In this document: positions 8,949 to 16,809 of the stretch, piece after piece
How positions within the stretch are numbered: the stretch's first letter is position 1
How the letters are laid out: every line of letters begins with the position of its first letter
Source of the DNA: Aquipuribacter nitratireducens
GTDB lineage: Bacteria; Actinomycetota; Actinomycetes; Actinomycetales; JBBAYJ01
Direction of reading: 5' to 3'
DNA: 64,000 bases
Assembly (NCBI RefSeq): GCF_037860835.1
Contig: NZ_JBBEOG010000004.1
Location: 248,001-312,000 of the forward strand
Translations under genes and position numbers: made by a program
The notes under the pieces: generated by a model
The model's database searches: none
Told to the model about the DNA's origin: nothing
Seen by the model: only the letters and a program-made list of their open reading frames with translations

Positions 8949-9968
8949 TCACGCCGAGCGGGGGGTGCGTCTCGCCGCGGTCTTCTTCGCCGCGGTCTTC
9001 TTCGCCGCGGTCTTCTTCGCTGCGGTCTTCTTCGCTGCGGTCTTCTTCGCGGTCGTCCTCTTCGCCGCCGAGGCCTTCTCCGCTGGTGACTTCTTCGTGC
9101 CCGCGGTCGTCGTCTTCGCGCCCGAGGTCGTCCTCTTCGCGGTCGTCTTCTTCGGGGCGGCCGTGGCCGTGCCCGACGTGCCCCGTGCGGCGCTCGTGCG
9201 CTCGACCGACTCCCGCAGCGCGGCCATGAGGTCGACGATCTGGGCGTCCTGGTCGTCCGACACCCGCTCGACGGGCGCCTGCACCCCCTCGCCGCCCTCG
9301 GCCTTCGCGGCGATGAGCTCGCGCAGCGCCTCGGTGTAGGAGTCGCTGAACTCCGACGGGTCGAAGTCCGACGCCATCGACTCCACGAGCGAGGCGGCCA
9401 TCGCGAGCTCCTGCGGGCGCACCTCCACGTCGGCGGACAGGACGTCGAAGTCGGCCTCGCGCACCTCGTCGGGCCACAGCAGCGTCTGCAGGACGATGAC
9501 GTCGTCCCGCACCCGCAGCACGGCCATCGACTCCCGCCGCCGCACGGTGATGGTGACGACGGCCATCCGGTCGGTCTCCCGCAGCGCCTCGCGCAGCAAC
9601 GCGTACGGCTTGCTCGCGCGGGCCTCCGGCTCGAGGTAGTAGGTGCGGTCGAACATGATCGGGTCGACCTGCTCGGCCGGCACGAACTCCTGCACCTCGA
9701 TCTCGTGCGAGCTCGACACCGGCAGCGAGTCGAGGTCCTCCTCGTCGACGACGACCATCTGCCCGTCGTCGGTCGTGGCGGCTCGGGCGATCTCGTCCGA
9801 GGGCACCTCCTCGCCGCACACGGTGCACGTCTTGCGGTACCGGATCCGGCCGCCGTCCTCGGCGTGGACCATGTGGAGCGAGACGTCGTGCTGGCTCGTC
9901 GCGGTGTAGAGCTTGACCGGCACGTTGACCAGCCCGAAGGCGACGGCACCCTTCCACATCGCGCGCAT
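8949..9968 (-). CDS. ku: Ku end-binding protein for non-homologous end joining
   Basis: A homodimeric DNA-end-binding ring that recruits LigD-type enzymes. The ATG at 9968 gives MRAMWKGAVAFGLVNVPVKL, the classical bacterial Ku start. The Ku core spans about residues 1-255 (CTVCGEEVPSDEIARA, KPYALLREAL and TLLWPDEVR motifs). The last 85 residues are a disordered Lys/Ala/Thr tail made of AKKTA repeats, encoded by five 15-bp DNA repeats. Such tails in mycobacterial Ku add DNA binding. It is divergent from the ligase gene, with only about 20 bases between if the early ligase start is used. Confidence 0.95.
   Translation of the reverse strand: MRAMWKGAVAFGLVNVPVKLYTATSQHDVSLHMVHAEDGGRIRYRKTCTVCGEEVPSDEIARAATTDDGQMVVVDEEDLDSLPVSSSHEIEVQEFVPAEQVDPIMFDRTYYLEPEARASKPYALLREALRETDRMAVVTITVRRRESMAVLRVRDDVIVLQTLLWPDEVREADFDVLSADVEVRPQELAMAASLVESMASDFDPSEFSDSYTEALRELIAAKAEGGEGVQAPVERVSDDQDAQIVDLMAALRESVERTSAARGTSGTATAAPKKTTAKRTTSGAKTTTAGTKKSPAEKASAAKRTTAKKTAAKKTAAKKTAAKKTAAKKTAARRTPRSA
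8974..9048. repeat. Five tandem 15-bp repeats inside the ku tail
   Basis: Unit GCCGCGGTCTTCTTC on the plus strand is repeated at 8974, 8989, 9004, 9019 and 9034. The last two copies carry one C-to-T change. The units are in frame and encode the Lys-Lys-Thr-Ala-Ala type repeats of the Ku tail. Repeat number could vary between strains by slippage without a frameshift. Confidence 0.93.
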
Positions 9969-9987
9969 GGTCAACTGTTGCACCACA

Positions 9988-10953
9988 GTGCTTCCCGTGG
10001 CCACGGGGCGCGGCAGCGACGGGTGGGCGGACGGCTCGCTCCGCCCCATGCTGCCCGTCGCCGCGACGGCCGACGAGCTGCCGCGGGGCGAGGCGTGGCT
10101 CGCGGAGGTGAAGTGGGACGGCTACCGGGTGCTCGTCGGTCCGGGCGGCCGCCGGGGCGCCTACCGGCTGCTGTCGCGCACGGGCCAGGACCTCACGGCC
10201 CGCTTCCCGTCCCTCGGTGCGCTCGCGGGGCCGGTCGCCGACGGCTCCGTGCTCGACGGCGAGGTCGTGAGCCTCGTCGACGGCCGACCGGACTTCACCG
10301 CGCTGGCCGCCGGCGACCCGGCCGGCACGGTGCGGGTCGTCGTCTTCGACGTCCTGCGGGACGGCGACGCCGACGTCTGCGCCGAGCCCCTCGAGGCCCG
10401 GCGGCAACGCCTCCTCGCGCGGGAGGTGCCGCCGTGCGCGATCGTGCCCGACGTGTTCGACGACGTCGACGCCCTCCTCGACGCCACGCGCGCGCAGGGC
10501 GTCGAGGGGGTCGTCGTCAAGCGGCGCGCCTCCCCGTACCGGCCGGGCCGGCGATCCCCGGACTGGCGCAAGCACGCACACCGGCGCCGGCGCACCGTGC
10601 TCGTCGGCGGTTGGCGCCCGGTCGAGGGGCAGGTCGGCCCACCCCCCGGCTCCCTGCTCGTCGGCGCCCCCGACGTCTCGGGCGACCTCCGCTACCTCGG
10701 TCGGGTCGGCAGCGGCCTCGGGGCCGCGCTCGCGCGCAGCGTGGGCGCGGCGCTCGCCGGTGCCGGCGAACGAGACCGTGGCCCCTTCGCCGACACGGTC
10801 CCCGCGCTCGACCGCCGCGGCGCCCGCTGGGTGCACCCGGCGGTGGCCGTCGAGGTCGCGTACCGCGAGCGCACGAGCGGCGGACGGCTGCGGCACCCCG
10901 TCGTCCTCGGCGTGCGCGAGGACACCGACCCCGACCCCTGGGAGGCGCCGTGA
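9988..10953 (+). CDS. ATP-dependent DNA ligase (LigC/LigD ligase-domain type)
   Basis: Seals nicks during end joining using ATP. The adenylation lysine is in EVKWDGYR at about residue 42. Further nucleotidyltransferase motifs are DGEVVSL, VVFDVLR and EGVVVKRR, followed by an OB-fold region (VLVGGWRPVEGQ). The start is uncertain: GTG 9988, GTG 9997 or ATG 10048. I use 9988 because LRPMLPV, upstream of or at the ATG, corresponds to the conserved PML motif of the family. The stop overlaps the next gene by 4 bases. There is no nuclease or polymerase domain in this chain. Confidence 0.87.
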   Translation: MLPVATGRGSDGWADGSLRPMLPVAATADELPRGEAWLAEVKWDGYRVLVGPGGRRGAYRLLSRTGQDLTARFPSLGALAGPVADGSVLDGEVVSLVDGRPDFTALAAGDPAGTVRVVVFDVLRDGDADVCAEPLEARRQRLLAREVPPCAIVPDVFDDVDALLDATRAQGVEGVVVKRRASPYRPGRRSPDWRKHAHRRRRTVLVGGWRPVEGQVGPPPGSLLVGAPDVSGDLRYLGRVGSGLGAALARSVGAALAGAGERDRGPFADTVPALDRRGARWVHPAVAVEVAYRERTSGGRLRHPVVLGVREDTDPDPWEAP

Positions 10954-11852
10954 GCCCCGGCGACGCGCAGGTGGTCGACGTCGGCGGCCGGCCGGTCCGC
11001 CTCACCCACCTCGACCGGGTGATCTACCCGGCCACCGGCACGACGAAGGCGGAGGTCGTCGACTACTACGCCCGGATCGCCCACGTGCTGCTGCCGCAGC
11101 TGCGCGACCGCCCGGTCAGCCGCAAGCGGTTCCCCCAGGGCGTCGGTGCCACCGGCCCCGGCGCGACCTTCTTCGAGAAGAACGTGCCGGGCGGCGCCCC
11201 CACGTGGGTCCGACGGCAGACGATCCCCGCCGAGCCGGAGGACGAGGGCTCGACCCGCATCGAGTTCCCGTTCGTCGACGACGTCGCCGGCCTCGTGTGG
11301 CTCGCCAACCTCTCGGCCCTCGAGCTCCACACCCCGCAGTGGCGCGTCGGCCCGCGCGGCGCGTTCAAGGGCGTCGACCGCCTCGTCGTCGACCTCGACC
11401 CCGGCACCGGCGCCGGGCTCGCCGAGTGCGCGTCGGTCGCCCACCTCGTGGCGGAGCGGCTCGGCGACGACGGCCTCGACACCGTCCCCGTCACCTCCGG
11501 CAGCAAGGGCATGCAGCTGTACGCGCCGTGGCCCGCGCGCGCCGCCCGGGCGCACGGCAGCACTCGCGACTACGCGAAGGCGCTCGCGGAGCAGCTCGCG
11601 CGGGACCACCGCCGCCTCGTCGTCAGCGACATGAAGAAGACGCTGCGCAGCGGGAAGGTCCTCGTCGACTGGAGCCAGAACCACCTCGCGAAGACGACCG
11701 TCACGCCCTACTCGCTGCGGGGCCGCGAGCTGCCCCGGGTCGCGGCACCCCGGGCGTGGGCCGAGGTCGGCGACGACCTCGAGCAGCTGTCGCCGTGGGA
11801 GGTGCTCGAGCGCGTCGACTCGGTGGGCGACCTCATGGCCGCCCTCCGCTGA
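10950..11852 (+). CDS. LigD-type polymerase/primase domain protein
   Basis: A 300-residue stand-alone version of the LigD polymerase domain, an archaeo-eukaryotic primase fold that fills gaps at broken ends, often with ribonucleotides. Visible features are RKRFPQGV and FFEKNVP, the catalytic DLD in RLVVDLDPGTG near residue 150, SGSKGMQLYAP and VDWSQNHLAKTTV. The GTG start at 10950 overlaps the ligase stop (GTGA). The three parts ku, ligase and polymerase make a minimal end-joining set split over three genes. Confidence 0.92.
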   Translation: MSPGDAQVVDVGGRPVRLTHLDRVIYPATGTTKAEVVDYYARIAHVLLPQLRDRPVSRKRFPQGVGATGPGATFFEKNVPGGAPTWVRRQTIPAEPEDEGSTRIEFPFVDDVAGLVWLANLSALELHTPQWRVGPRGAFKGVDRLVVDLDPGTGAGLAECASVAHLVAERLGDDGLDTVPVTSGSKGMQLYAPWPARAARAHGSTRDYAKALAEQLARDHRRLVVSDMKKTLRSGKVLVDWSQNHLAKTTVTPYSLRGRELPRVAAPRAWAEVGDDLEQLSPWEVLERVDSVGDLMAALR

Positions 11853-11862
11853 GCCCGTCGCG

Positions 11863-12831
11863 TCAGTCGTCCGACCCGGAGTCGTCGGAGTCGTCGGAGT
11901 CGTCGGAAGCGTCGTCACCACCGCGCCCGCGGCCGCGGCCGGAGTCGTCGTCGTGGTCGTCGGGGTCGTCCTCGGCCCGCTCGCCGCCGTCGTCGTCACC
12001 GGCGTGGTGGTCCGGCCCGTCGTCGCTCACGCCGTCGGGACGGTCCCCGCCGTCGTCGTCGCCGGGCTCGTCGTCGTCGCCGGGCTCGTCGTCGTCGCTG
12101 GTGCGCGTCGCGGTGGGTGTCGTCGACCGCGTCGCCGTCGGGGTCGCCTCGCTGCGGGTGTCGAGCACGACGCCCGCGGCGTCCAGCAGGACCCGGTACT
12201 CGAGGCCGTCGGCGGCGAGCACCTCCGCCTCCCACGCCGCGCCGTCGTCGTCCTCCTCCTCGAGCGACACGACCCTCGCGCCGGCCCCGACGGCCTCGAG
12301 GGCCGCCTCGATGATGCGCTCACGGCTCGCGACACCGGAGTCGCGCTCCCACGGCGCGGGACCGTCGGCGACCTGCCGGTACGCGAGCCCCTGCACCCGG
12401 AACACCTCGAGCTCCTCGGCGTCGTCGTCGAGACGCCCGGCGACCGTGACGTCCGTGCCGACCAGGCCCTGCAGCTCCACGAGGACCGTCCCGATCACGC
12501 CGTCGCCGTCGAAGTCGGCCGGTGACGTCGCGGTCGCCAGCCACTCCTCGGGTCCGAGCTCGAGCTCGACCCCGCCCACCGCGAACTCGTCGGTGTCGTC
12601 CGACTGGTACGCGAGCGTCCCGCGCAGCTCGTCGAGGCCCTCGACGGTGCGGGGACGGACGGTCGGGCCGGCGGAGGCCGACGCGGCCTGCGTCTCGACC
12701 GCCACCGCGTCGAGGGTGACCGCGGCGACGGCGTCGTCGTCCGTGCCGCGGGGGGCGGCGATCGCGGCCCCGACCGCGATCCCGCTGAGGGTGAGAGCCC
12801 CGACCGTCGCCATGACCGCTGTACTGCGCAT
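11863..12831 (-). CDS. Secreted PepSY-domain protein with a long acidic tail
   Basis: A 322-residue exported protein. The ATG at 12831 gives MRSTAVMATVGALTLSGIAV, a signal-like hydrophobic N-terminus. A central segment reads ADFDGDGVIGTVLVEL. A PepSY-like domain follows at about residues 170-230 (SRERIIEAALEAV, then YRVLLDAAGVVLDTR). The final 85 residues are nearly all Asp, Gly, Glu and Ser, probably disordered and cation-binding. It is divergent from the response regulator at 12953, the usual arrangement for PepSY proteins and their two-component systems. Sensing or buffering outside the membrane is an inference. Confidence 0.78.
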   Translation of the reverse strand: MRSTAVMATVGALTLSGIAVGAAIAAPRGTDDDAVAAVTLDAVAVETQAASASAGPTVRPRTVEGLDELRGTLAYQSDDTDEFAVGGVELELGPEEWLATATSPADFDGDGVIGTVLVELQGLVGTDVTVAGRLDDDAEELEVFRVQGLAYRQVADGPAPWERDSGVASRERIIEAALEAVGAGARVVSLEEEDDDGAAWEAEVLAADGLEYRVLLDAAGVVLDTRSEATPTATRSTTPTATRTSDDDEPGDDDEPGDDDGGDRPDGVSDDGPDHHAGDDDGGERAEDDPDDHDDDSGRGRGRGGDDASDDSDDSDDSGSDD

Positions 12832-12952
12832 GGGAGGACGATCGGCTCGTCGGGTGAGCGGTACCTGACAGGCGGATGACGACATCGTCAGGTTGGTGGA
12901 CCTCGTGCCCGGAAGGCCCCCGCGGCGGGCGCGGCAGGTGCACGCTGTGCCC

Positions 12953-13612
12953 GTGACGCTGCTCGTGGTGGAGGACGAACCGGGGATCACCGCGTTCGTG
13001 CGGCAGGGGCTGGAGGCTGCCGGCTACCCGGTCGCGACCGCGGCCGACGGCTGGGAGGGGCTCGACCTCGCCCGCCGGGAGGACGTGCGTCTCGTGATCC
13101 TCGACCTCGGGCTCCCGGGACTGTCGGGGGAGCAGGTCCTCGCGCGCATCCGGCAGCTGCGTCCGGCGCTGCCCGTCATCGTCCTCACGGCCAAGGACAC
13201 GGTCGAGGACCGTGTGGCCGGCCTGGAGGCCGGGGCCGACGACTACGTCGTCAAGCCCTTCAGCTTCAGCGAGCTCCTCGCCCGCGTGCGGGCCCGCCTC
13301 CGCCAGCCCGAGCAGGCGACGTCGACGACGCTCGTCACCGGCGACCTCGAGCTCGACGTCCTCACGCGCCGCGCCCGGGTGGCCGGCTCGGACGTCACGC
13401 TGTCGAGCCGCGAGTTCGTCCTCCTCGAGGTCCTCATCCGCCACGCAGGGCAGGTGCTGTCCCGCCCCCAGCTGCTCGACCGGGTGTGGGGCTACGACTT
13501 CGACGGCGCCTCGAACGTCGTCGAGGTGTACGTGGGCCACCTGAGGCGCAAGCTCGGACCCGAGAGGATCGAGACCGTCCGCGGCGCGGGCTACCGCCTG
13601 GTCGCCGGGTGA
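12953..13612 (+). CDS. OmpR/PhoB-type response regulator
   Basis: A 219-residue regulator. The GTG at 12953 starts MTLLVVEDEPGITAFV; an in-frame GTG two codons earlier is possible. The receiver domain has the acidic pair, the phosphorylated Asp in LVILDLGLPG and the conserved Lys in YVVKPF. The C-terminal winged helix has LSSREFVLLEVL and VEVYVGHLRRKLG. It is paired with the kinase 18 bases downstream and is divergent from the PepSY gene, its likely target. Confidence 0.92.
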   Translation: MTLLVVEDEPGITAFVRQGLEAAGYPVATAADGWEGLDLARREDVRLVILDLGLPGLSGEQVLARIRQLRPALPVIVLTAKDTVEDRVAGLEAGADDYVVKPFSFSELLARVRARLRQPEQATSTTLVTGDLELDVLTRRARVAGSDVTLSSREFVLLEVLIRHAGQVLSRPQLLDRVWGYDFDGASNVVEVYVGHLRRKLGPERIETVRGAGYRLVAG

Positions 13613-13630
13613 TGCGACGGTGATGCGACG

Positions 13631-15016
13631 GTGAGCCTGCGGGTCCGTCTCACGCTCGTGGCGCTCGCCGTCATGGGACTCACGCTGGTCGTCGCCGCGC
13701 TGCTCGCGTGGCGTCTGGTCGCCGTCGGGGAGCAGTCGGACGTCGATGCGCTCCTACGCGGCCAGCTCGACCAGGTCGGCGCCGGTCTGCCGGAGGACAT
13801 CGCCGGCACCGCCGGCGCCGACGGTGTCGCGTCCCCCGCCGAGCTGAGGCTCGCCGGCGAGCGCTACCTCGCGACGACCCCCGGTGGGAGCGGTCACCTG
13901 CTCGTCCTCGACCTCGGCGGGCAGCGGCTCGTAGGGTCGGACGGGCCGCCGGAGCTGCTGGCGCTCCGGGACGCCGACGAGCTCCCGGAGGGCGAACCGG
14001 GCCGCGCCGCCACCGTCTCGACCGCCCGCGGCGACGTGCGCGTCCTCACGGCGCCGCTCGTCGTCGACGGCGGCGTCGTCGTCGGGTCCGCGACCGCCCT
14101 CGGCAGCCTCGCCGACGCCCGCGACCGGGGCGCGTCGGTGCTGTGGCGCATCGGCCTCGCGGGCGGGATCGGCCTGCTCGTCGGCGGGCTCGTGCTGCTC
14201 GTCGCGGTGCGGCGCGAGCTGCGACCGCTCCGCGCCCTCGCCGGCGCGGCCCGGCAGGTCGGGGAGGGTGGTGGCGGGCGCGTGCCCGAGCCCGACCGCC
14301 TCGACGAGGTGGGCGTGGTGGCGACGGAGTTCAACGCGATGGTCGACCGGCTCGACCGGGCCGCCGAGGAGCGGCGTCAGCTGTTGTCGGCGGTCTCCCA
14401 CGAGCTGCGGACGCCGTTGACCGTCGCGCGCGGCCACCTCGAGCTGTTCGAGCACGGGTCGGCGGACGCGGCCTCCGCGCGCCGTAGCGCCGGGGTGGTC
14501 CGGCGGGAGCTCGACCGCCTCGCCCGGGTGGTCGCCGACCTGACGGCGCTCGCGGCGGGCCAGGACCGGGCCGTCGCCCGTGAGCCGGTCTTCGCCCCCG
14601 ACGTCGTCGACGCGCTCGAGGAGCGGCTGGCCGGGCTCGGCCTGACGGGCGTCGACACCTCGGCGGAGCCCGTGGTCCTCACCGGCGACGAGGACCGGCT
14701 CGTGCAGTCGCTGCTCGCGCTCGTGGTGAACGCCCGCACGCACACCCCGCCCGGCACCGCCGTACGGGTCCGCGTCGAGTCCGACACCGCCCACGTGCGC
14801 CTCGTCGTGGAGGACGACGGCCCCGGGATCGACGCGAGCGTCCGCGAGCGCGCGTTCGAGCCGTTCGTCACCACGCGGCCGGGGGGCGGCGCCCGGACCG
14901 CGGGACTCGGGCTCGCCGTCGTCCGGTCGCTCACCGAGGCGCAGGGCGGCACGGCGCGGCTCGACCCCGGCGCCGTCGGGACCCGCGTCGTGCTCGAGCT
15001 CGCGCGCGAGGGCTGA
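13631..15016 (+). CDS. Membrane sensor histidine kinase
   Basis: A 461-residue kinase. The first helix is at about residues 10-30 and an extracytoplasmic sensor follows to about 175. The second helix (GLAGGIGLLVGGLVLLVAVR) leads to a HAMP domain. The H-box SAVSHELRTPLTVARGH carries the phosphorylated His. The ATPase part has VVNARTHTPPG, EDDGPGID and GLGLAVVRSLT. It starts with GTG and forms an operon with the response regulator. The ligand is unknown; PepSY partners often go with envelope or metal stress. Confidence 0.92.
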   Translation: MSLRVRLTLVALAVMGLTLVVAALLAWRLVAVGEQSDVDALLRGQLDQVGAGLPEDIAGTAGADGVASPAELRLAGERYLATTPGGSGHLLVLDLGGQRLVGSDGPPELLALRDADELPEGEPGRAATVSTARGDVRVLTAPLVVDGGVVVGSATALGSLADARDRGASVLWRIGLAGGIGLLVGGLVLLVAVRRELRPLRALAGAARQVGEGGGGRVPEPDRLDEVGVVATEFNAMVDRLDRAAEERRQLLSAVSHELRTPLTVARGHLELFEHGSADAASARRSAGVVRRELDRLARVVADLTALAAGQDRAVAREPVFAPDVVDALEERLAGLGLTGVDTSAEPVVLTGDEDRLVQSLLALVVNARTHTPPGTAVRVRVESDTAHVRLVVEDDGPGIDASVRERAFEPFVTTRPGGGARTAGLGLAVVRSLTEAQGGTARLDPGAVGTRVVLELAREG

Positions 15017-15022
15017 GCGCCC

Positions 15023-15850
15023 TCAGGCGATCTCGATCGGCGTGCCGAGCGGCAGCAGGCCGGCGAGGTACGTGATGTCGTCGTCGGACAGCCGGATGCA
15101 GCCGTGGCTGACGGCGCGTCCGACGCTCGCGGCGTCGTCCGTACCGTGCAGGCCGATCTGCCCGGGACCCCCGCCGAAGCTCGTGAGGACCTCCGAGTGC
15201 GCCGACAGGCCGTAGGCGAACGGCCCGTAGCCGGCGTTCGTCGGCTCGAGGAGCTCGGTGAGGTAGAAGAGCCCGGTCGGGGTGGGGGTGTCGCCCGTCC
15301 CGCTCGCGGCGGGCATGGTGCGCAGCACCCGCTCGCCCTCGAGCAGGGTGAGCTCGTTGGCCGCGACGTCCATGACGAGTCGGTACGGCACGCGGGCGAC
15401 CGTCACGTCGTCGGCGGCGACCCAGCCGGTGCTGCCGTTCGGTCGCACGGGCAGGTGGACCCGGTACCAGCCGTCGCCGGGGTCCTCCGCCAGGAGGAAC
15501 GTGAGGGGGGCGCCGGTGTCACGGGGGTTGTCGAGGGCGTGGACCACCTCGCCTCCGGGCTCGTCGAGGACCTCGACCGTCCCGGCGAGCGCGGTGAGGG
15601 CGTAGCCCTCGCCGGGGTCGAGGGTGTCGGCGAGGACCGGTCGTGACGGTGCGGCGGTGGGGGAGGCCGAGGGCGCCGGTGACGCGTCTCCCGGAGGCCG
15701 GTCGCCGGTGGTCGGGGCCGCCTCGGTGGTCGGGCCCGGTGCCGTGGATGCGGGCGCCGTCGGTTCGCCGCCCGCGCAGCCCGTGAGGAGCAGCGCGAGG
15801 GTCAGTGCGGCCGCGACGGACGCGGTGCCGGTGCGGGGCACGAGGCTCAC
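15023..15850 (-). CDS. L,D-transpeptidase lipoprotein (YkuD fold)
   Basis: A 275-residue exported lipoprotein that would make 3-3 or protein-peptidoglycan cross-links. The signal ends in a lipobox LLLTGC, followed by a Pro/Thr/Ala linker. A small SH3-like region (about 90-150, GDGWYRVHLPV) precedes the YkuD domain. The active-site motif IGLHG followed by VSHGCIRLS supplies His and the catalytic Cys. The GTG at 15850 overlaps the upstream gene by 4 bases, so the two are coupled. Confidence 0.9.
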   Translation of the reverse strand: MSLVPRTGTASVAAALTLALLLTGCAGGEPTAPASTAPGPTTEAAPTTGDRPPGDASPAPSASPTAAPSRPVLADTLDPGEGYALTALAGTVEVLDEPGGEVVHALDNPRDTGAPLTFLLAEDPGDGWYRVHLPVRPNGSTGWVAADDVTVARVPYRLVMDVAANELTLLEGERVLRTMPAASGTGDTPTPTGLFYLTELLEPTNAGYGPFAYGLSAHSEVLTSFGGGPGQIGLHGTDDAASVGRAVSHGCIRLSDDDITYLAGLLPLGTPIEIA

Positions 15851-16662
15851 CCGGTGAAGCTCGCCCGCGCCGTGACGGGCGTGGCGGGCGTCGCGACCGG
15901 GGTGCCGCCGCCCGAGCCGGCACCGGCCCCGGCGTCGTCGGTGAGGCATTCGAGGCTGACGGTCGTGAGCAGCTCGAGGAGCCGGTCGTAATCGATGTCG
16001 GCGCCCGTGCCGAGGAGCTCCCCGAGGGCGTCCTCGAACGCGGTGAAGAGGTCGTCGAGCTCGACGAACAGCGCCTCGACCTCGCCGGGGAAGCCCTGGA
16101 GGAACGCGACGTCGTCCTCGGCGGCGAGGATGTCGGCCTCGAGGGCCGCGACCTGCTGGCCGAGGTCGGCCACGAGGGTCTCGAGCGCGGCGATCGTGCC
16201 GGTGTCGGCGCCGTCCGCGACGGCGGTGGCGAGGTCGTCCTGCGCCGTCGCCAGGTCGGCCTGCGCGGTGACGAGGTCGGCCTGCAGGGCGGTGAGCGCC
16301 GCGGCGAGGTCGGCGAGCGGAGCGGCGACCGCGTCGGCGAGGTCCTCGGCCTCGTCGTCGACCCCGAGCGCGATCGCGCGCTCGAAGAGCCGGTCGAGCT
16401 CGAGGAAGAGGGGTTCGGTGTCGGCGTCGAGCTGGGCCTCGAGCTCGGCGAGGACCTGCTCGAGGTCGCCGGTGTCGGGGAACTCCACGTCCCCGAACTC
16501 GGCCTCGAGCGCGGCGAGGGCGTCGGTGCACGCGGCGCTGCGGGCGCTGCTGGCGGTGCTGACGGCGCTGACGGGCGCCGCGCCGAGGAGCACGGCCCCC
16601 GCGATGAGGGCAGCGGCGGCGGTCGTGGCGACGAAGGCGTGGAGCGGGCGCGGGCGGGCCAT
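15847..16662 (-). CDS. Secreted coiled-coil protein of unknown function
   Basis: A 271-residue exported protein. MARPRPLHAFVATTAAAAL begins a signal peptide ending near VSAVSTASS. Residues 50-235 are almost wholly heptad-like Ala/Leu/Asp/Glu, with near-repeats LVTAQADLATAQDDLATA, so a long acidic coiled coil is predicted. The Gly/Pro/Thr tail (GSGGGTPVATPATPV) may span the wall. It is coupled to the L,D-transpeptidase downstream, which suggests a cell-envelope role. I do not recognise the family. A few cysteines (AACTDAL, LECLTDD) could form a disulfide. Confidence 0.7.
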   Translation of the reverse strand: MARPRPLHAFVATTAAAALIAGAVLLGAAPVSAVSTASSARSAACTDALAALEAEFGDVEFPDTGDLEQVLAELEAQLDADTEPLFLELDRLFERAIALGVDDEAEDLADAVAAPLADLAAALTALQADLVTAQADLATAQDDLATAVADGADTGTIAALETLVADLGQQVAALEADILAAEDDVAFLQGFPGEVEALFVELDDLFTAFEDALGELLGTGADIDYDRLLELLTTVSLECLTDDAGAGAGSGGGTPVATPATPVTARASFTG

Positions 16663-16796
16663 GGTTCGTCCTCGGGGTGGTGGGGCGTCCGGGAGCCTGA
16701 CCGCCCCCGCCGCGTCGTCGCGGTCGTCGATGTGTACCACGACGGCCGGACGGAACGGGTGGCCGCTCGCCGGGCTCACCGTCATGCCGCGGTGTC

Positions 16797-16809
16797 TACC
16801 CTTCCGGGG
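16797..16809 (+). promoter_or_regulatory. Leaderless -10 element of the MFS gene
   Basis: TACCCT at 16797-16802 is followed by six bases and the GTG start at 16809. This fits a leaderless transcript and supports that start codon. Confidence 0.5.

Noticed and set aside
8974-9048. CRISPR array
   Set aside because: The repeats are contiguous 15-mers without spacers and code for the Ku tail.
8854-10896. Long minus-strand frame covering ku and the ligase gene
   Set aside because: It lies out of frame with ku and antisense to the ligase; both of those have clear family motifs.
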